A stretch of 64,000 nucleotides of DNA from Phoronis australis (GCA_002633005.1 NMRA01000070.1:991039-1055038), one strand, 5' to 3'. Numbered from the stretch's first letter, positions 47,905 through 60,057 are shown. Translations and numbers: made by a program. Notes: a model not told the origin generated them from the letters alone.

Positions 47905-48225
47905 GTATCATGTTTGGCGGCGACAGGTACGAAGAAGTTTATATATTACGCAAAGGAGGCTGAAGGAGTGAAATTAAGCCGACGGACTGACGTCACCCAG
48001 GTCATTTAGCAGACCGGCTGACGTTACTAGTGCAAAAGGCAAGTAAGGAACTGGCTAGCCTCCCTCCACGTCCGCGAAAATAACGGCCCGCAAAAAAGGA
48101 CTAAAACACATCGAAATTAAATAAAGGCGAGGTGCACTACCTGGGACAATGGCAATGCCTGTAGTGGAGCTTGGGAGACCGACTTCTTGTGAACTTTCCG
48201 TTTTATGTTATAGATAACGCACCTC
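47905..48225 (+). repeat. dispersed repeat E, copy 2
   Basis: Direct relative of 40865-41160 (TTTGGCGGCGACAGG, GAGTGAAATTAAGCCGACGGACTGACGTCACC in part, CCTCCCTCCACGTCCGCG). It has an extra block around CGGCTGACGTTACTAG. Confidence 0.65.
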
Positions 48226-48692
48226 TGCATACACGAGTAGAAACTGGAGGCTAACCACTCAGTTCATTGCGCGAAGTACAGCGTTGTTGGGTTACAAAAC
48301 AAATCATAGCATTTGTTGTTTTCGGCTCAAGTTTAACTAAAATTAATCCCCCCGCAAGCTGCAATGCGTACCTTTGTTGATGAACTGTCAGTTTGACATT
48401 TAAAAATATTTATTTCACAAATATCGACGCGTGTAGGAATACTGGATAGAAAATCAAATCAGCTGATCTTAAGAAAAGCTATCGCCCACAAAACTTGACA
48501 GATTTTTGTGCGAAAAAGGGGCATATACTCCAATTTCATGAGGAATTCAAACGTGAATTCACTCTTTTTCCGTCGACAAAAAAATTGAAAGATGAAATCA
48601 AACGTCTTAATTCTTCAGGCGCCTCTTATGTTAACGCTGTCAGATTCAAGTGCAATAAAGAGTAATCCAGCGGAAAGACTTGCGGTTTCTGG
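48226..48692. other. non-coding
   Basis: No gene or repeat recognised. Confidence 0.35.
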
Positions 48693-48727
48693 CCGTCCGG
48701 AGTAGCCCGCCTGCCTACTCCGGACGG
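48693..48727. repeat. perfect 13-bp palindrome (hairpin)
   Basis: CCGTCCGGAGTAG, a 9-base loop, then CTACTCCGGACGG. Very GC-rich against an AT-rich background. It lies 4 bp before repeat D copy 2. No T-run or known regulatory class. Confidence 0.9.
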
Positions 48728-48730
48728 TCC

Positions 48731-49200
48731 TTAAAGGAGCATGCCACCCAAAAACAACCTAATTTGTATCAATTTAGATCGAGTAGTTCTACTCGATAAC
48801 GGCACGTACGGTTGCGTTACCTGACGGCAGACGGAGGTGTTGAAAGTATCCAATGACGTAATTGGTTTCACACGCAGTTTGTTCAGCAGTTCACAACACG
48901 GGTCACTGGTGTCAGCTTATCGCATGAACTCATCGTTTAACACCAATAAATCATCAAACTTCGATGTAAAACTCTTAAAAATACACCGAGTTCTTATAAA
49001 AATGTGTTGTTTTATTTCGTTGTTACGGATTTATTGGTATTTGGACACACCGTAGCCTACAGAGTTCAGCACGCAAGGTCCGTAACAGGAGTTTGGGGTC
49101 TGTTCGGAGATAAATTCGAAGTATTTTTCCGTGAGATACAGACAGCAGAACCTAGATTTGTGTTATTTAGACTTGTGATTTTTTTTTAGTTCTAAACACA
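48731..49200 (+). repeat. dispersed repeat D, copy 2
   Basis: Direct relative of 31536-32010 (TTAAAGGAGCATGCCACC start; TTGTATCAATTTAGATCGAGTA; TTTTTTTTAGTTCTAAACAC end). It lies 200 bp upstream of the glycosyltransferase start codon, so it may sit in that gene's promoter or a 5' intron. Confidence 0.65.
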
Positions 49201-49399
49201 CAAATCGCTTGTTCTCCCGGCCAGTACTTATGCGTGGGGAATCTAAATGTAAAAGCTTGAAGATATATCTAGCCAACACGAAAATGAAAAGCTGCTGCCC
49301 TGATATGGTCACAGAATAAACACTGAATCTGCGACCAGTGCTTTGTAAAAATATCTCTGGTGAAACATTCATATTGTAATAATTGTTTCAGGTCCCGTA

Positions 49400-50758
49400 A
49401 TGGCGATTAAAGTGGTGCATGTTGCGGTGGTAAGCGTGTTCATTCTATTCCTCACGTCACTTGTGTTATTCTATGACACAGGGGATATGCAAGTAGGAAC
49501 GCACCTATTGAGATATGTGATGAAGGGAAATACGGCAAACAACACCAAACGGATCAAGACAGAAAATCTACAACCTCATCGAGAAGTTAACCCCAGAGTG
49601 GAGTTAATGGTACGAGCCTCGACAGTGAATACAGCTGGTAAGAACCTTATAGGACGGTTGTTCTGTATGGTTATGCGAACACTGGTACTCTACTGGTCTC
49701 CTGTTTATGGAGACACGATTGTGGTTATCATGGATGATGAAAGCAAACAGGACCACCGTATTGGAGAAATGTTGAAAAAGGAAAAATTCGACTTTTTCCG
49801 ACTGGTCGTGCAGTACGAACCCCTTCCTGAGAATCCTGATAAGCTGAAGGCATGCCCTGATCCAAATCATCGTGATTTCGGCTATAAAAGACAGCTTTAT
49901 AGCAGTTTCTTTATGGATAGCTATACCTCAAAAGAAATCGTTGGTTGGCTCGATTCTGACATTGTGTTTATAAGTCCAGCGATGCCACGTGATGTTATAC
50001 GAAACGGACGGGTCGTAGCTTATGGTACATCCAACAGAATGAAGTATGGTTGGGTTAGACAGTGGTTTGAAACAGTATACTTAGCAATCGGATATCCTGC
50101 TGTGGCGGACTGCATGACATACTTCCCAACATATTTTTGGAGAGACACTTTTACAAACTTTCGCAACTTTGCTATGAAGCGATTTAATACCAAGTCGTTC
50201 GACGAAGCGTTTTACGAAATTTATGAAACGAATATACTAAGTCCTGTAAACATATTGTGTAACTATGCTTGGTATTATGAGCACGAAAGGTACGAATGGC
50301 ATTTGGATTTAGTTGAACCAGCGTTTCTGAAACGTTACCAAGTCCAACATAAAAACATTTTTAACGTGAAACCTGAAGAAACCACAATGAAACTTCACCA
50401 TGCCGTTCACTGGGGTCACGCCAATGGGATAACTGTCAAGCCAGGGACACATTACTTGGAGGTGACGCAAAAATCGTATTGCAAACTCTATAAACGAGTC
50501 TACAGTAAGGAAAAAAAGGTTTGTGATAAGTTTAAGACCAATGTTTTTGTAGAACAATTTGACTTCAGTTCGGTTTCATGGTGTAAAGGAAAAGATGGTG
50601 TGGAAAAGTGTAAAAAGATGATTGAAGACAATGATCGCACGCTGGTCCCGTTCATTAAAAATGGGACTTTCCCTTTCAACATCTCACTGGTAAAGAATGT
50701 TGAAAAAACAGCCAAGAGTTTCAACATTACGTGTCCGGATTTTGGTTTATACGTGTAG
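49400..50758 (+). CDS. type II membrane glycosyltransferase-like protein
   Basis: A complete 452-residue frame. A short cytoplasmic start and one membrane anchor (about 7-25, VVHVAVVSVFILFLTSLVLF) are followed by a luminal domain, the layout of Golgi glycosyltransferases. Core motifs of a GT-A fold are seen: VYGDTIVVIMDDES (about 102-115); RDFGYKRQLYSSFFMD (158-173), which may pack against the donor site; and GWLDSDIVFISP (182-193), whose DSD at 185-187 would bind the metal-nucleotide-sugar. There are four N-glycosylation sequons (NNT 47, NGT 421, NIS 427, NIT 442) and a Cys-rich tail. Acceptor and donor are unknown. The family resembles uncharacterised invertebrate glycosyltransferases; I cannot name it. 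An acceptor (TTGTTTCAG|GT) lies 9 bases before the ATG, so a 5' non-coding exon is likely. No frameshift. Confidence 0.8.
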   Translation: MAIKVVHVAVVSVFILFLTSLVLFYDTGDMQVGTHLLRYVMKGNTANNTKRIKTENLQPHREVNPRVELMVRASTVNTAGKNLIGRLFCMVMRTLVLYWSPVYGDTIVVIMDDESKQDHRIGEMLKKEKFDFFRLVVQYEPLPENPDKLKACPDPNHRDFGYKRQLYSSFFMDSYTSKEIVGWLDSDIVFISPAMPRDVIRNGRVVAYGTSNRMKYGWVRQWFETVYLAIGYPAVADCMTYFPTYFWRDTFTNFRNFAMKRFNTKSFDEAFYEIYETNILSPVNILCNYAWYYEHERYEWHLDLVEPAFLKRYQVQHKNIFNVKPEETTMKLHHAVHWGHANGITVKPGTHYLEVTQKSYCKLYKRVYSKEKKVCDKFKTNVFVEQFDFSSVSWCKGKDGVEKCKKMIEDNDRTLVPFIKNGTFPFNISLVKNVEKTAKSFNITCPDFGLYV

Positions 50759-51204
50759 GAGTATCGAAATTGAAAGAACATTTTATTCATGCTCCTATTT
50801 ACAACTTTATTTCAAAAACCTAGCAAAGTGTTTGAAAATAAGTTTTGTATAGCAAGATCAGTGACGGCATGTAATTTGTGTTCCCAGACCGATGTTTTTT
50901 TTTTACTTCTTAATGCGAAGTGATATCTCTCAAACTGATCTATGTATTTTTGTACGAATGAATCTGAAATGTGAGTCATATATTTTGGGATTCCTATTTC
51001 TAAGTCTTTATGAGCTAGAATGGCTGAATTATGCATGAAAATTAATGTAAAATATGTAGACACATCTGTACTAACGGATATATTTGACAAAAGTGGAAAA
51101 TACTCGAGGAACTGTAAAATATTATATTTCTTTAGCTAAAAACATATTTGTTGTAGATGGGTAAACGCATCCTCCATCCAGAATACATTTCAAAAAAGAT
51201 CAGG
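50759..51204. other. 3' flank of glycosyltransferase gene, non-coding
   Basis: Presumed 3' untranslated region and flank. A 92-codon minus-strand frame (50812-51090) has no motif. Confidence 0.4.
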
Positions 51205-51372
51205 TCCATATGAAGCGGGTGGCCGGGGGTGCACAAGCCCCCCCGCCCCCTAAAAATGTGTAGGCGTCACGGTTAAACCGTGGCCACCGACATAGGCGTT
51301 GGGCGGCGGACAGTCGAGAAAAGACTGCGAATACGGATAAGAGAGAAAACTCAAGAGAACATTTCACCACTC
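51205..51372 (+). mobile_element. short GC-rich hAT-like repeat
   Basis: Inverted relative of 46235-46420. GCGGGTGGCCGGGGG and GCCCCCTAAAAATGTG are followed by GGACAGTCGAGAAAAGACTG and GAGAACATTTCACC. Non-coding. Confidence 0.55.
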
Positions 51373-51683
51373 TGTATCAATGTATGGTTAGCTCCTGAGG
51401 GCCCTGGCCAGAATATTGTAAGAGTCTCCGTTATTGCAGCATAGGTCGTCTAAACGCACTTGAAAACGTTCACTCAATAATTCATGTATGCATTTCGAAA
51501 AATCGAGAACATTTTAAATTCAATAAGACAATTTGCGAATAAAAAACTTTATTTTTCCAGAGGTTCCTACAGAAAGCGGAGGTAACTGTCACGAAATTGT
51601 ACATATATATCACTTGAGAAAAACTGATGACCAAACAGCTAACATCAATTATTGTGCATTTCCTCTTCTTTGAATGAAAATAT

Positions 51684-52060
51684 TTATCTTTTCATATTCA
51701 GGGGCGCAGCCTTGAAGGGGCCATTGATGACATTCAAGTGGCCACACTGTTTCTGTTTTTCAGACAAATTCTTAAGGGACCGCTCACAGAGGAAGTCCAA
51801 TGTTGTCCAACCTCTATTTTCCTGATATTTGTAAATCGAACGACCGGCTTTCATGTTGAGGAAGGTCTTTTCTTGCAGGGTCACACAACGATGGAATGAA
51901 CTGTAACTCTTTTCCAAGCTTAAAGATGTTTAGCCTTTCATCTAAAAGTGTCCCATTTCAGACGGTACCCTCTCTCGGTAGGGCGGTTCTGGGAAATGTC
52001 CCTTTGTCCCTCTATACATGTAAATGCGAAGTAAGTATTCATTCGTGCACAACACATCAG
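51684..52060 (-). other. unrecognised coding-like minus-strand segment
   Basis: Overlapping reverse-strand frames look protein-like: one ends ...NVINGPFKAAPLNMKR at 51684, another runs FKLGKELQFIPSLCDPARKD further upstream, and the first may be entered by an acceptor (ATGTATAG|AGGGAC, about 52013). They are in different frames, so this would be several short exons or a decayed gene. I do not recognise a family. Confidence 0.25.
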
Positions 52061-53688
52061 TATCAAAACATTCGAGTCAAACAACCAAAAATGTGAAAAA
52101 TACAATAGTATTAACCTCCATCGAAAAGGTGGAGTTTTGAAGAACGGGAACACCACTATTTGTGAATTATACAAAATGACTATTTCCGACTGTTATTTAT
52201 AACATAATGTTACTTTTCCGCATAGTACCACAAGAATAGTATTTCTTAACGCCTTCTCATTCGAAATGAGCTTTTTTCAAATAAGTGACCTTCGAAAAAA
52301 GGACTTAAATCGAATACTTATTAAGGAGATACTTTTTAAGTTAAGATCAATACTGTAAATTTAAAACGTCATTTTAAAAATGTTAATTTCACATTATTGT
52401 TTCAATCAAGACTAAGAAATTAGTAGAATTTTTGTATTAGCTTTAAAATACTTTTCACTTCTAAAGTGGAACTTACATTGCATATGCTTGAAATTCAAAG
52501 TGGTGGAGTAAGAACTGACATTTAATGAAAAATCATTGTTAATCATTGCCTCTTGATATTCATGTTCAAGGTTTTCTGTAGGTAAGATTTCTAGTTGTTA
52601 GTTTTCGAGATTCAAGTTTGACGATGCTATCGAAAGGTTCTGTCGTGTTTTCATTAAAACGAATACAGCTTTACCGCAGGCCATAAATCTGAGATCTGGC
52701 TGGTACGCTGTAGTTAGGAGCGAGATTACGAGATTTGCCCTCCTGTGTAACCACAGGCGTACTAACACTAAGTCGATTACGGTGGACATTGAGGTAAATA
52801 TGATACATGTACACGTCGATTATGGGTGTCAGGCCACACACCCAACTACAACTCTCCAGGGAACTTTTCACAGGGAATCTATATACAAACATCCTGATAG
52901 TTTCGCTGGAGCTTTGAGAATTCGGCAGGAATTCTTCACGATATGGTCTCCTGATGTAGCAGCTTTTCCTACGTGGGTTTGATTGTTTACTTAAGACGTA
53001 GACAAACTGCACATGCCATGCTTAAACAGTATCAGCCTGTGTTAACTAGTGATAGACGCCCAGTTGCCAGTGCACCGCCAGCGTTCGCACTCATGAGCGC
53101 ACCGAACGCGATGCCCGACAGACGTCACTGGCTGGGGAGAAACCCAGTGCTGACGATCACCCCGCCAAACCGGCTCAGCTGAATGGCAAACCAATCGAGA
53201 TGAAACGTTTCATCTGACGTATGTATCCTGACTTGGATCTGGCGACCGAAGACGGCCAGGAAGAGACCAATTGTTACTTAATAAAATACATCATGAACAC
53301 GTATTTTCAGCTTTTTCAAAACAATACATGTAGTCACCAGCATGGCTTTTCATCCCGATTTAGGTAGGTTGTGGACATTTATCGTTGCTTCAGTGAGCAC
53401 TGTTAAGGATGACATTGTTAATTTTCATGCAATCAGTCTGCAAAGTTTGTTTCACTAAGCTTAGACAAATATAAAATGTAAAATACTACCATGTTTATTT
53501 CTGTGACAATGTTGACAAGTGGATCATAGTCTGAGTGCAGAAGAGCAGACAGAATCTCTTGAAAATTGACATTTTATTGGGATTGGTGAGATTATTTGGG
53601 ACCAGTAAGGACATGAACTCATGACATGTTTGAGTTATGTTCTGCACATTGACTTCTTCAATAACGAGAGCAACGCGGAGCGTTGAAA
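52061..53688. other. non-coding
   Basis: A GC-richer patch at about 53050-53190 translates on the minus strand as a hydrophobic, Gly/Ala-rich stretch (FGGVIVSTGF, GIAFGALMSANAGG) interrupted by a stop. It could be a relic of a membrane transporter, too short to identify. Confidence 0.35.
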
Positions 53689-54822
53689 TGCGCCCACGAA
53701 TGCATTGCAAATGGTGTGCTTTTAGGGTTTATTTATTTGTATCATAAAAATGGAAACTAGATGGCGCAAAAATATACAATCCATCCAAACACAGGAACAT
53801 GCCATATTTCATAAAAATCTGTCAAGGAACTTCAGAGAAACAAAGGAAAACAGAATAAAATGAAATTGCCATTAGTGGGCACAGTGTCCGTTGGATCCAC
53901 CTGAAAGTCGTCGTCGTCTGTTGTTATCTTCATATAAATACACGTACTAAATTTAGTAAAGATCCTGCAGTGGGTTTAGGAGATACAACTATGGGCGCAA
54001 AACAAAACTACCACCAGGAGGCGCCACAGTAATCAGTCACCATCATCAAATACCTCGAGTCCATCCAAAAACAGGCAGATAGCATCATCACACCAATAGA
54101 TGCAAATATTTAAAATTTTATCTGTTGAGGACCTTTGAAAATACTGAGTTAAACGTAAAACTAAAATTGATACTAGGGGGCACAGCAGTAGTCAGATCTG
54201 TCTGAAAGTCGTCGTCATTCGTAGTCGACATCACATAAATACACTTGCTAAATTAAGTAAAGATCCTGCGAACGGTTTAGGAGATACAGCCATAGGCGCA
54301 ACAAAAACAAAACTGCCACTAGTAGGTCCAACAATAGTCGAAATCGTCGGAAAATCATCGTCAACCGTCCTCTTTATAGTAAGCACATACATGCCAATAT
54401 TTACAATCACCCTTTGAGCGGTTTGGTTGAAAGAGGGGTGGATGCAAAAAACAAACTCGGAAATAGTAAAAATGGCCACTAGGTGGCGCGAATTACGTCG
54501 AATCCATCCGAAAATAGGAGGATAGCGTCATCTCACTAATAGGTACCTACATATTAAATTTCATGAAAATCCAATAAGGACTTTTGAAGATACAAAGGTA
54601 AACGTAAAAAAATAAAATTGCCACTAGGGGGTACACCGGTAGTCGGATCCGTATGAAAGTTCGCTCATGCCGTCCCATTCATGAATGGAACATATGTGCC
54701 AAATTTCATGAACGTATGTCAAATTGTTTTGGGGATAGAGCAGCGGACGCCGGACGGACGCCGCCCGGACGGACGGACGGAGATGACGGCATAATGCGCC
54801 CACATATAAATATGTGGGCGCA
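53689..54822 (-). repeat. repeat G, copy 2 (full length)
   Basis: About 1.13 kb bounded by ATGCGCCCAC at the left and GTGGGCGCAT at the right; the right end is itself a 26-bp palindrome (54796-54821, GCGCCCACATATA...). It contains (GGAC)n and a modular interior with repeated GCCACTAG and TTAGTAAAGATCCTGC/TAAGTAAAGATCCTGC units about 300 bp apart. Reverse complement of 36694-37475. Non-coding. Confidence 0.75.
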
Positions 54823-55167
54823 TAAAAATATTTAGATCAATGGCAGGGTTTTTTTGGTTAGTACATGTACATGTACATTGGCTGGGATCGCAACTCTCCA
54901 GCTTATTCGAAAACATAGCTGCAACTGCGACGATTATGTAGTTGTCGTCGCCACGACTGCTATATTGAACATGTGCATCTGCAGTTATTTGTGAATATTT
55001 TGAAAGTGGTATGTCAATGTCGCTTGGCCAACATGTTCTTTGACGGCTAATAAATCAAAACACAAGGAATCGACACATTCCCATTTTCCACTAAAATAGG
55101 AAAAGGACGCATCGTCAGGTATTCAATTCACTTACGGCTCTAATTTTGGCTGAACACAATAGTTCTT
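54823..55167. other. non-coding
   Basis: Includes a TACATGTACATGTACAT microsequence at about 54861. Nothing else recognised. Confidence 0.4.
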
Positions 55168-56485
55168 TTGTGAGTTAATAACGATAACGCGAGATTATGT
55201 GAGACTTAACTGTGACGTCAGCGGAAGTAGGGTCAAAGCTTGTCGTTTGGCCATTTGACCCATACGGAAGGTGAGTGTTTTCTGTTCAGTTTACTTCGAG
55301 TTTTTGATCTATTAGTGTGAGAAATGCCAAACATGCATTGATGTTATGGCAAATTTAATTCAGATTCGCACTACAATACGTTCCACCGCGTTCTGCTCTA
55401 ATTTCGTCCCTTGTCTTTTAAACGGGCGGTAGGCGAAATCCGCTCACTGATTAGGTTTTGATCTTGTCAAAAATACATTCTACACTTAAAACAATCAATT
55501 AAACAGGCGCTTACTTTCTTCAGTGATCCTTTCTGCTTCAGTCAGGTGAGTATAAGACAAAGGCTAGCGCGAGACTGAGCGAAGCGCGTGACCTGGCGGG
55601 TGACACTTGCAAAATAGCATGGGAAGGTATGAAGTGAAATTTGTAAGATTTCTGTCCCTTGGACTTTTTGTTTCGTCAACACGAGTGATTTCACCATTGA
55701 TTATAGACAGATTCGCAACTCCGACATTTTCTTCCGTTCTATCCAAGAGGAGGCGCCACTCTCCTAATTTATCTGGTGCCGTTTCCGGTTAGTGCATTTT
55801 GACGGGAAATTCTCAGATCTATTTTAATGTCCAGTACAAGGAAAAAAATAAATTCAGCATTGAAAAGCTGTTAAAAGTCTTTCAACAGTAGAACTGTTGG
55901 TAGCGTAAGTACGTTTGGCAATGCTACTGGTAATTAATTACAAAATTCAAACATCGGTGCCGACTGATTATGTCGTCTGGTTGCACAATCAATACTAGCA
56001 TAGTTATCTGACAGTTTGTGATTCGTGATTCACGTACTGGGAAAACTACGGAAGCATATTTGTGCACAAATTCTAAGGAGTACATGTGAATGCAAAAGAT
56101 ACTTATATAACGTTTTTGTTTTAGAATTTTTTTTTTTTTCAGATTAAAAATGCGTCTCTGCAACGATTTCACTGATTTAACCTTTGTATGTTAATAATTC
56201 AACATTCCCAAGTTAGCAGTTCTTCTGGAAAGTGTTAAGTGGCCCTTAAAAGGGCCTTTGGTTGTACTGACTGAGCATGAGCCTTGGGTATAGCGTGAAA
56301 TGTTTCTTAAAAGAACCGTTGAATAATTCAACATAGATCACACAGTTTACCGTGCTCACTCAAGTGCTGAAGGTCCTCTTCATTTAAGTTTTCATCAGGG
56401 AAGGTTGGATGAAAACAGAGAAGATGACAATATCAATGACAGTTGTAACACCATAGCCTTAAATAGATGTTACCGTTCACCAACG

Positions 56486-56812
56486 TTATGACGAACCGTG
56501 CCTCGTCCAGTTCTTGTTCCAGGATCCACAAGTAATTCTGAACCGTAGGGAAAAATGACGTACATGTAGGCCTACAACAAAACGAATCAAATGTCTAAAA
56601 TCATCGCCTTCGTACGATTCCGTGTTGCTGTCGCCAGGCTGATATTCTTCCCAAACATCCATGTCGAAAATCGACGTTGCAAGTGTTGGAAAATTGTGTC
56701 CTTTGTTTCTAAATTTTAACCCATTTTTTGAGAAAGGGGTGTACTGATTTTGTCTAATATTAATAGAGCATAACTTTTGGTTTTTACAATGCATTAATCG
56801 TATTGAATGCAT
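56486..56812 (-). pseudogene. transposon-borne conserved open frame, copy 2
   Basis: A 108-codon frame; its first about 70 residues parallel 16199-16400 (MHCKNQKLCSIN, NQYTPFSKNGLKF, GDSNTESYEGDDF), with an extra WEEYQP block. The remainder diverges. No recognised domain. The LINE insertion lies immediately upstream. Confidence 0.4.
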
Positions 56813-56818
56813 ATATAT
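56804..56818. repeat. 15-bp LINE target-site duplication (3' side)
   Basis: TGAATGCATATATAT, repeated exactly at 60049-60063. The uninterrupted counterpart in copy 1 is at about 16178-16190 (reverse complement). Confidence 0.88.
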
Positions 56819-57197
56819 TTTTCGTCAAAAAGTTTTATTGTTATCGTAATGCAAATACAATAAAGCCAAACAGTATAAACATTCGCGCGCGCAGTCACGC
56901 TCACATTCATACACAGGGGGGCCATTGGTTGTATGTAGTATAAATTAGAATAAAGGTGCTAGAGGGGCCCATCGTTCCTCGAAGTCGAGATACCTGCACT
57001 GGTTATAGTACATAAACTTTTCTACTTTGTAGTGATCAAAAACAAAATGTTTAAAAAGTGCAAAACATGGTTCTACATTCTGAAGTCTTTGTATTGTGTA
57101 TGTGGTACTTGCCTAAACATAAAAGTAGATTTATAGATTTATGATTTCTGGTCCATTAAAGGAGCCAAAAATTACGTCAAAATGATCAAGTTTCATA

Positions 57198-57824
57198 TCA
57201 ATTCCGCAGAGGTTTTTTTATCCAGTTTTCAACAGTTTTCCAAAAACTTTGGACACGTAAACAAGACCAATACAAATGAAAAAAGTCTTCTGAATGAGAA
57301 TTACAAAAAGTACAACTATCTGAATTTCTAACACCAATCTTACTCAAAAACTTATTGGTTCCGAGTAGTCTGTGAGTTAAACGTATTTGAAACCATTTAA
57401 GCTGGACATCACAAGAAAAGTTAATAGAATAAGAATAAGCTTTTCTCCACCACTCACGGGGAATTACGGTATTCAATTGTTTTTCCCAATTTTCCTCAAA
57501 TTTGGGTTTTTTATATAGTTTTTGTATTAAGTGGGTATAAATTTGTTTATTGACTCTTTGTCTCGATATAAGAATGGAATTAAATGTTGTGCAAAAAGGC
57601 AAGGTTATCTCGATTTCACTACATGGCCTAATTTGAGAATGACGAATAGTTTGACGAATTGCACTTCGAATACCCCAAAAAGATGTAAATGATGGAGAAA
57701 ACCTGTATCTTTCACAAAAACACTGGTAAGACATAAAATAACAATTATGGTTCAACAAATCGTGGATAAAAATTATCCCTCTTTTATACCAGTCATTATA
57801 GAAAACAGACTTTTTATCAATCAA
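57198..57824 (-). pseudogene. LINE C-terminal region with zinc knuckle
   Basis: The 208-codon frame continues the LINE polyprotein after a disruption between 57961 and 57824. The end carries WFQIRLTHRLLGTNKFL and a CTFCNSHSEDFFHLYWSC zinc-knuckle motif (CxxC...H...C) typical of L1/Tx1-type retrotransposon C-termini, implicated in RNA binding. Confidence 0.8.
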
Positions 57825-57960
57825 AATATGTTCATTATACCAGAGTGGTTCGTAATAAAATTCCTCTTTAATGTGATAGTCTGAGATACTAGAGAGTTAT
57901 TCCCCAACAACTAAAAATACTTCTTTCCAGAAGACATTCTTAAAAATTCCCGGGCATTGA

Positions 57961-59145
57961 CTATAAAATTTGGCCCCAACATGAAGAAGGTTTTTTCCAG
58001 CTAAAAAGCTGTTTTTTCATAACAATCAATTTCCAGGAAGATTGATTGGCCATCACAAGGCTCACGAACCATGTAAATTTTAACGACTTAATATAACTTT
58101 TTAAATGGACCATTTTACAGCCTCCGTTGGAAAAATCTTGGATCATAATATTTCTAGCTATCCTGTCATTTTTGTTTTGCCAAATAAATTTTAAAAAATG
58201 TTTTTCTAAAGAGTCAACAACTTTGTCTGATGGAGAAGGTAATGACAACAGGAGGTGCGTTAATTTAGGCAAAACAAACGATTTAACTACGGTTATTTTT
58301 CCTAGCGTAGTGAGCGATCTCCTGGACCAACACGTCAAATCTCTGTAAATCTCTTGTATTTTGACATTGTAATTTAAGTCTGGAATTTCTGATAAATTTG
58401 TGCTAAATGTGACTCCCAGAATTGAGAATTTTTGTTTTTGCCAAGATAAATTTAATTCTGGACACAAGCGCAATTCACTTCCCCTCATCCGACCTATCCA
58501 AATACAATGAGTTTTTTCTACATTTGGTCTCAGACCAGAGAATTTGTGAAATTGGTCCAGGAGATCAAGCGAGTATTTTAAGGATTCTGTTGTACCATCT
58601 AAAAACAAAACCGTGTCATCTGCATATTGCAGAAGCTTAAGGTCGTTGACATCTGGGATGCCAATACCTTTTATATTTTTATTTTCACGAAACATAATGG
58701 CCATTATTTCAACACAAATGATAAAAAGATAGGGGGACACAGGATCACCTTGTTTACATCCGCGACCAATTTTGAAGTATTCTGAAGTTATGCCGTGCTG
58801 GATCACACAAAGTGTAGCGTTTGAATTTAGTAAGCGCACCCAATCAATTAGGTTTTTACCAAAGTTGAAAAAAGATAGGGTTTTGTAGATCATTTTCCAC
58901 GAAATGGAATCGAAGGCTTTCTCAAAGTCAATTTGAACTATCAGACCGGGTATATCATATTCTTCTGAGCAATTTAAAATGTCGTAGATGGTTCTAATAT
59001 TTTCACCAATAAACCTCTCCTTGATAAAGCCTTTCTGATTTTCATGAATGATTTTGGCAATGACGCTTTTAATACGATGTGCAATACAACCCGATAAAAC
59101 TTTATAACTTGCATTTAAGAGAGAAATGGGGCGCCAATTAATCAA
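57961..59145 (-). pseudogene. LINE reverse transcriptase
   Basis: A 394-codon frame. Palm motifs: NWRPISLLNASYKVLS at 3-18, QIDFEKAFDSISW at 71-83 (motif A, Asp73), GRGCKQGDPVSPYLF at 127-141 (motif B), and LLQYADDTVLF at 171-181 (motif C, catalytic Asp pair 176-177). Thumb motifs FSILGVTFS and GKITVVKSFVLPKL follow. The catalytic residues are intact, but the frame is separated from upstream and downstream parts by frameshifts, so the copy is dead. It would copy element RNA at a nicked target. Confidence 0.9.
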
Positions 59146-59184
59146 GAATTCACGCGGCTTTTTTACCTTTTGGAATAATAGTGA

Positions 59185-60057
59185 TCACGCCCTGAATTTG
59201 ACTTGGGGGCATGGAACCACGAGCAAAACTGTTATTAAATGAATTAACCAAAAATACAGACAAATCATTCCAAAAAAAAAATTAAAGAATTCCACACTAA
59301 AACCATCAGGGCCAGGCGATTTATCGTTTTTCATCACATTGAGTGCTTTGGAATCTGTGATCTCGCCGTCTAAACACTTACTATCGTCATTGGTTAATCG
59401 TGGAACATGTAGTGACGGCGGGAACAGAGTGTTCAAATTAACGTCATCAAGGAGATCATCTTTGCATGCATAGAGAGATTTATAAAAATCGCAAATGTTA
59501 TGTAGAAGTGCACTTTGCTCGGTGATTGTAGTATTGTTCTAAGTGTCTATAACTAATTTAGTAATATTTTTATTAACGTAATTTCTTTTTTCCAAATTGG
59601 CAAAATATTTTGAAGGTTTTTCGCCATTTTCAACCCACCTTGCGCGCACTCTGATCTGATGTCCTCTCATAATGTAATCTCTATAGTCTTCCAAATCCCT
59701 CATTTTTTGTTCTAAAATAGTATCGAATAAGCCAGATGTAGATTCGTCTGCTAATTTTACAAGATAAGATATTTGATTTTCAAGAAACTTTACTTTTTTC
59801 CGTGTTTCAGATTGTTTCTTTTTAGAATATAATATAGTTTCGGATCTGATCCTCAATGGCAACATGTCGAAGAATATACATGTAGAATCATCAATGGTTA
59901 GACACAGATCAGCCTTGGGAATATGTAGAACATTTTGCCTGTCATAGGGTAGAGCGGCATATTCCACAATACACTCGTCTATAACTTGTTTAACACGATT
60001 AACAAAGTCAGAGTCTTTTAATAAAGAATTGTTAATACGCCATAGACCTGAATGCAT
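59185..60057 (-). pseudogene. LINE upstream segment (endonuclease-RT linker)
   Basis: Two frames. 60057-59539 begins in the target duplication, then GLWRINNSLLKDSDFV, coiled-coil-like charged sequence, and VRARWVENGEKPSKYF; 59436-59185 has MKNDKSPGPDGFSVEFFNFF, the first reverse-transcriptase block. A stop near 59538 and an A-run at about 59273-59284 break the frame. Confidence 0.8.

Larger units (their letters stand above)
56819..60048 (-). mobile_element. 5'-truncated non-LTR retrotransposon (LINE, L1/Tx1-like)
   Basis: A 3,230-bp insertion bounded by the duplication TGAATGCATATATAT (56804-56818, 60049-60063). Minus-strand content in order: region between endonuclease and reverse transcriptase, reverse transcriptase, thumb, and a zinc-knuckle tail with 3' sequence to ...TTTTGACGAAAA. 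ORF1 and the endonuclease domain are absent, as expected when target-primed reverse transcription stops early. Related to the older remnant at 44880-47577. Confidence 0.9.

Noticed and set aside
53050-53190. GC-rich patch whose minus strand looks like a transporter helix pair
   Set aside because: Interrupted by a stop, and no family motif is present.
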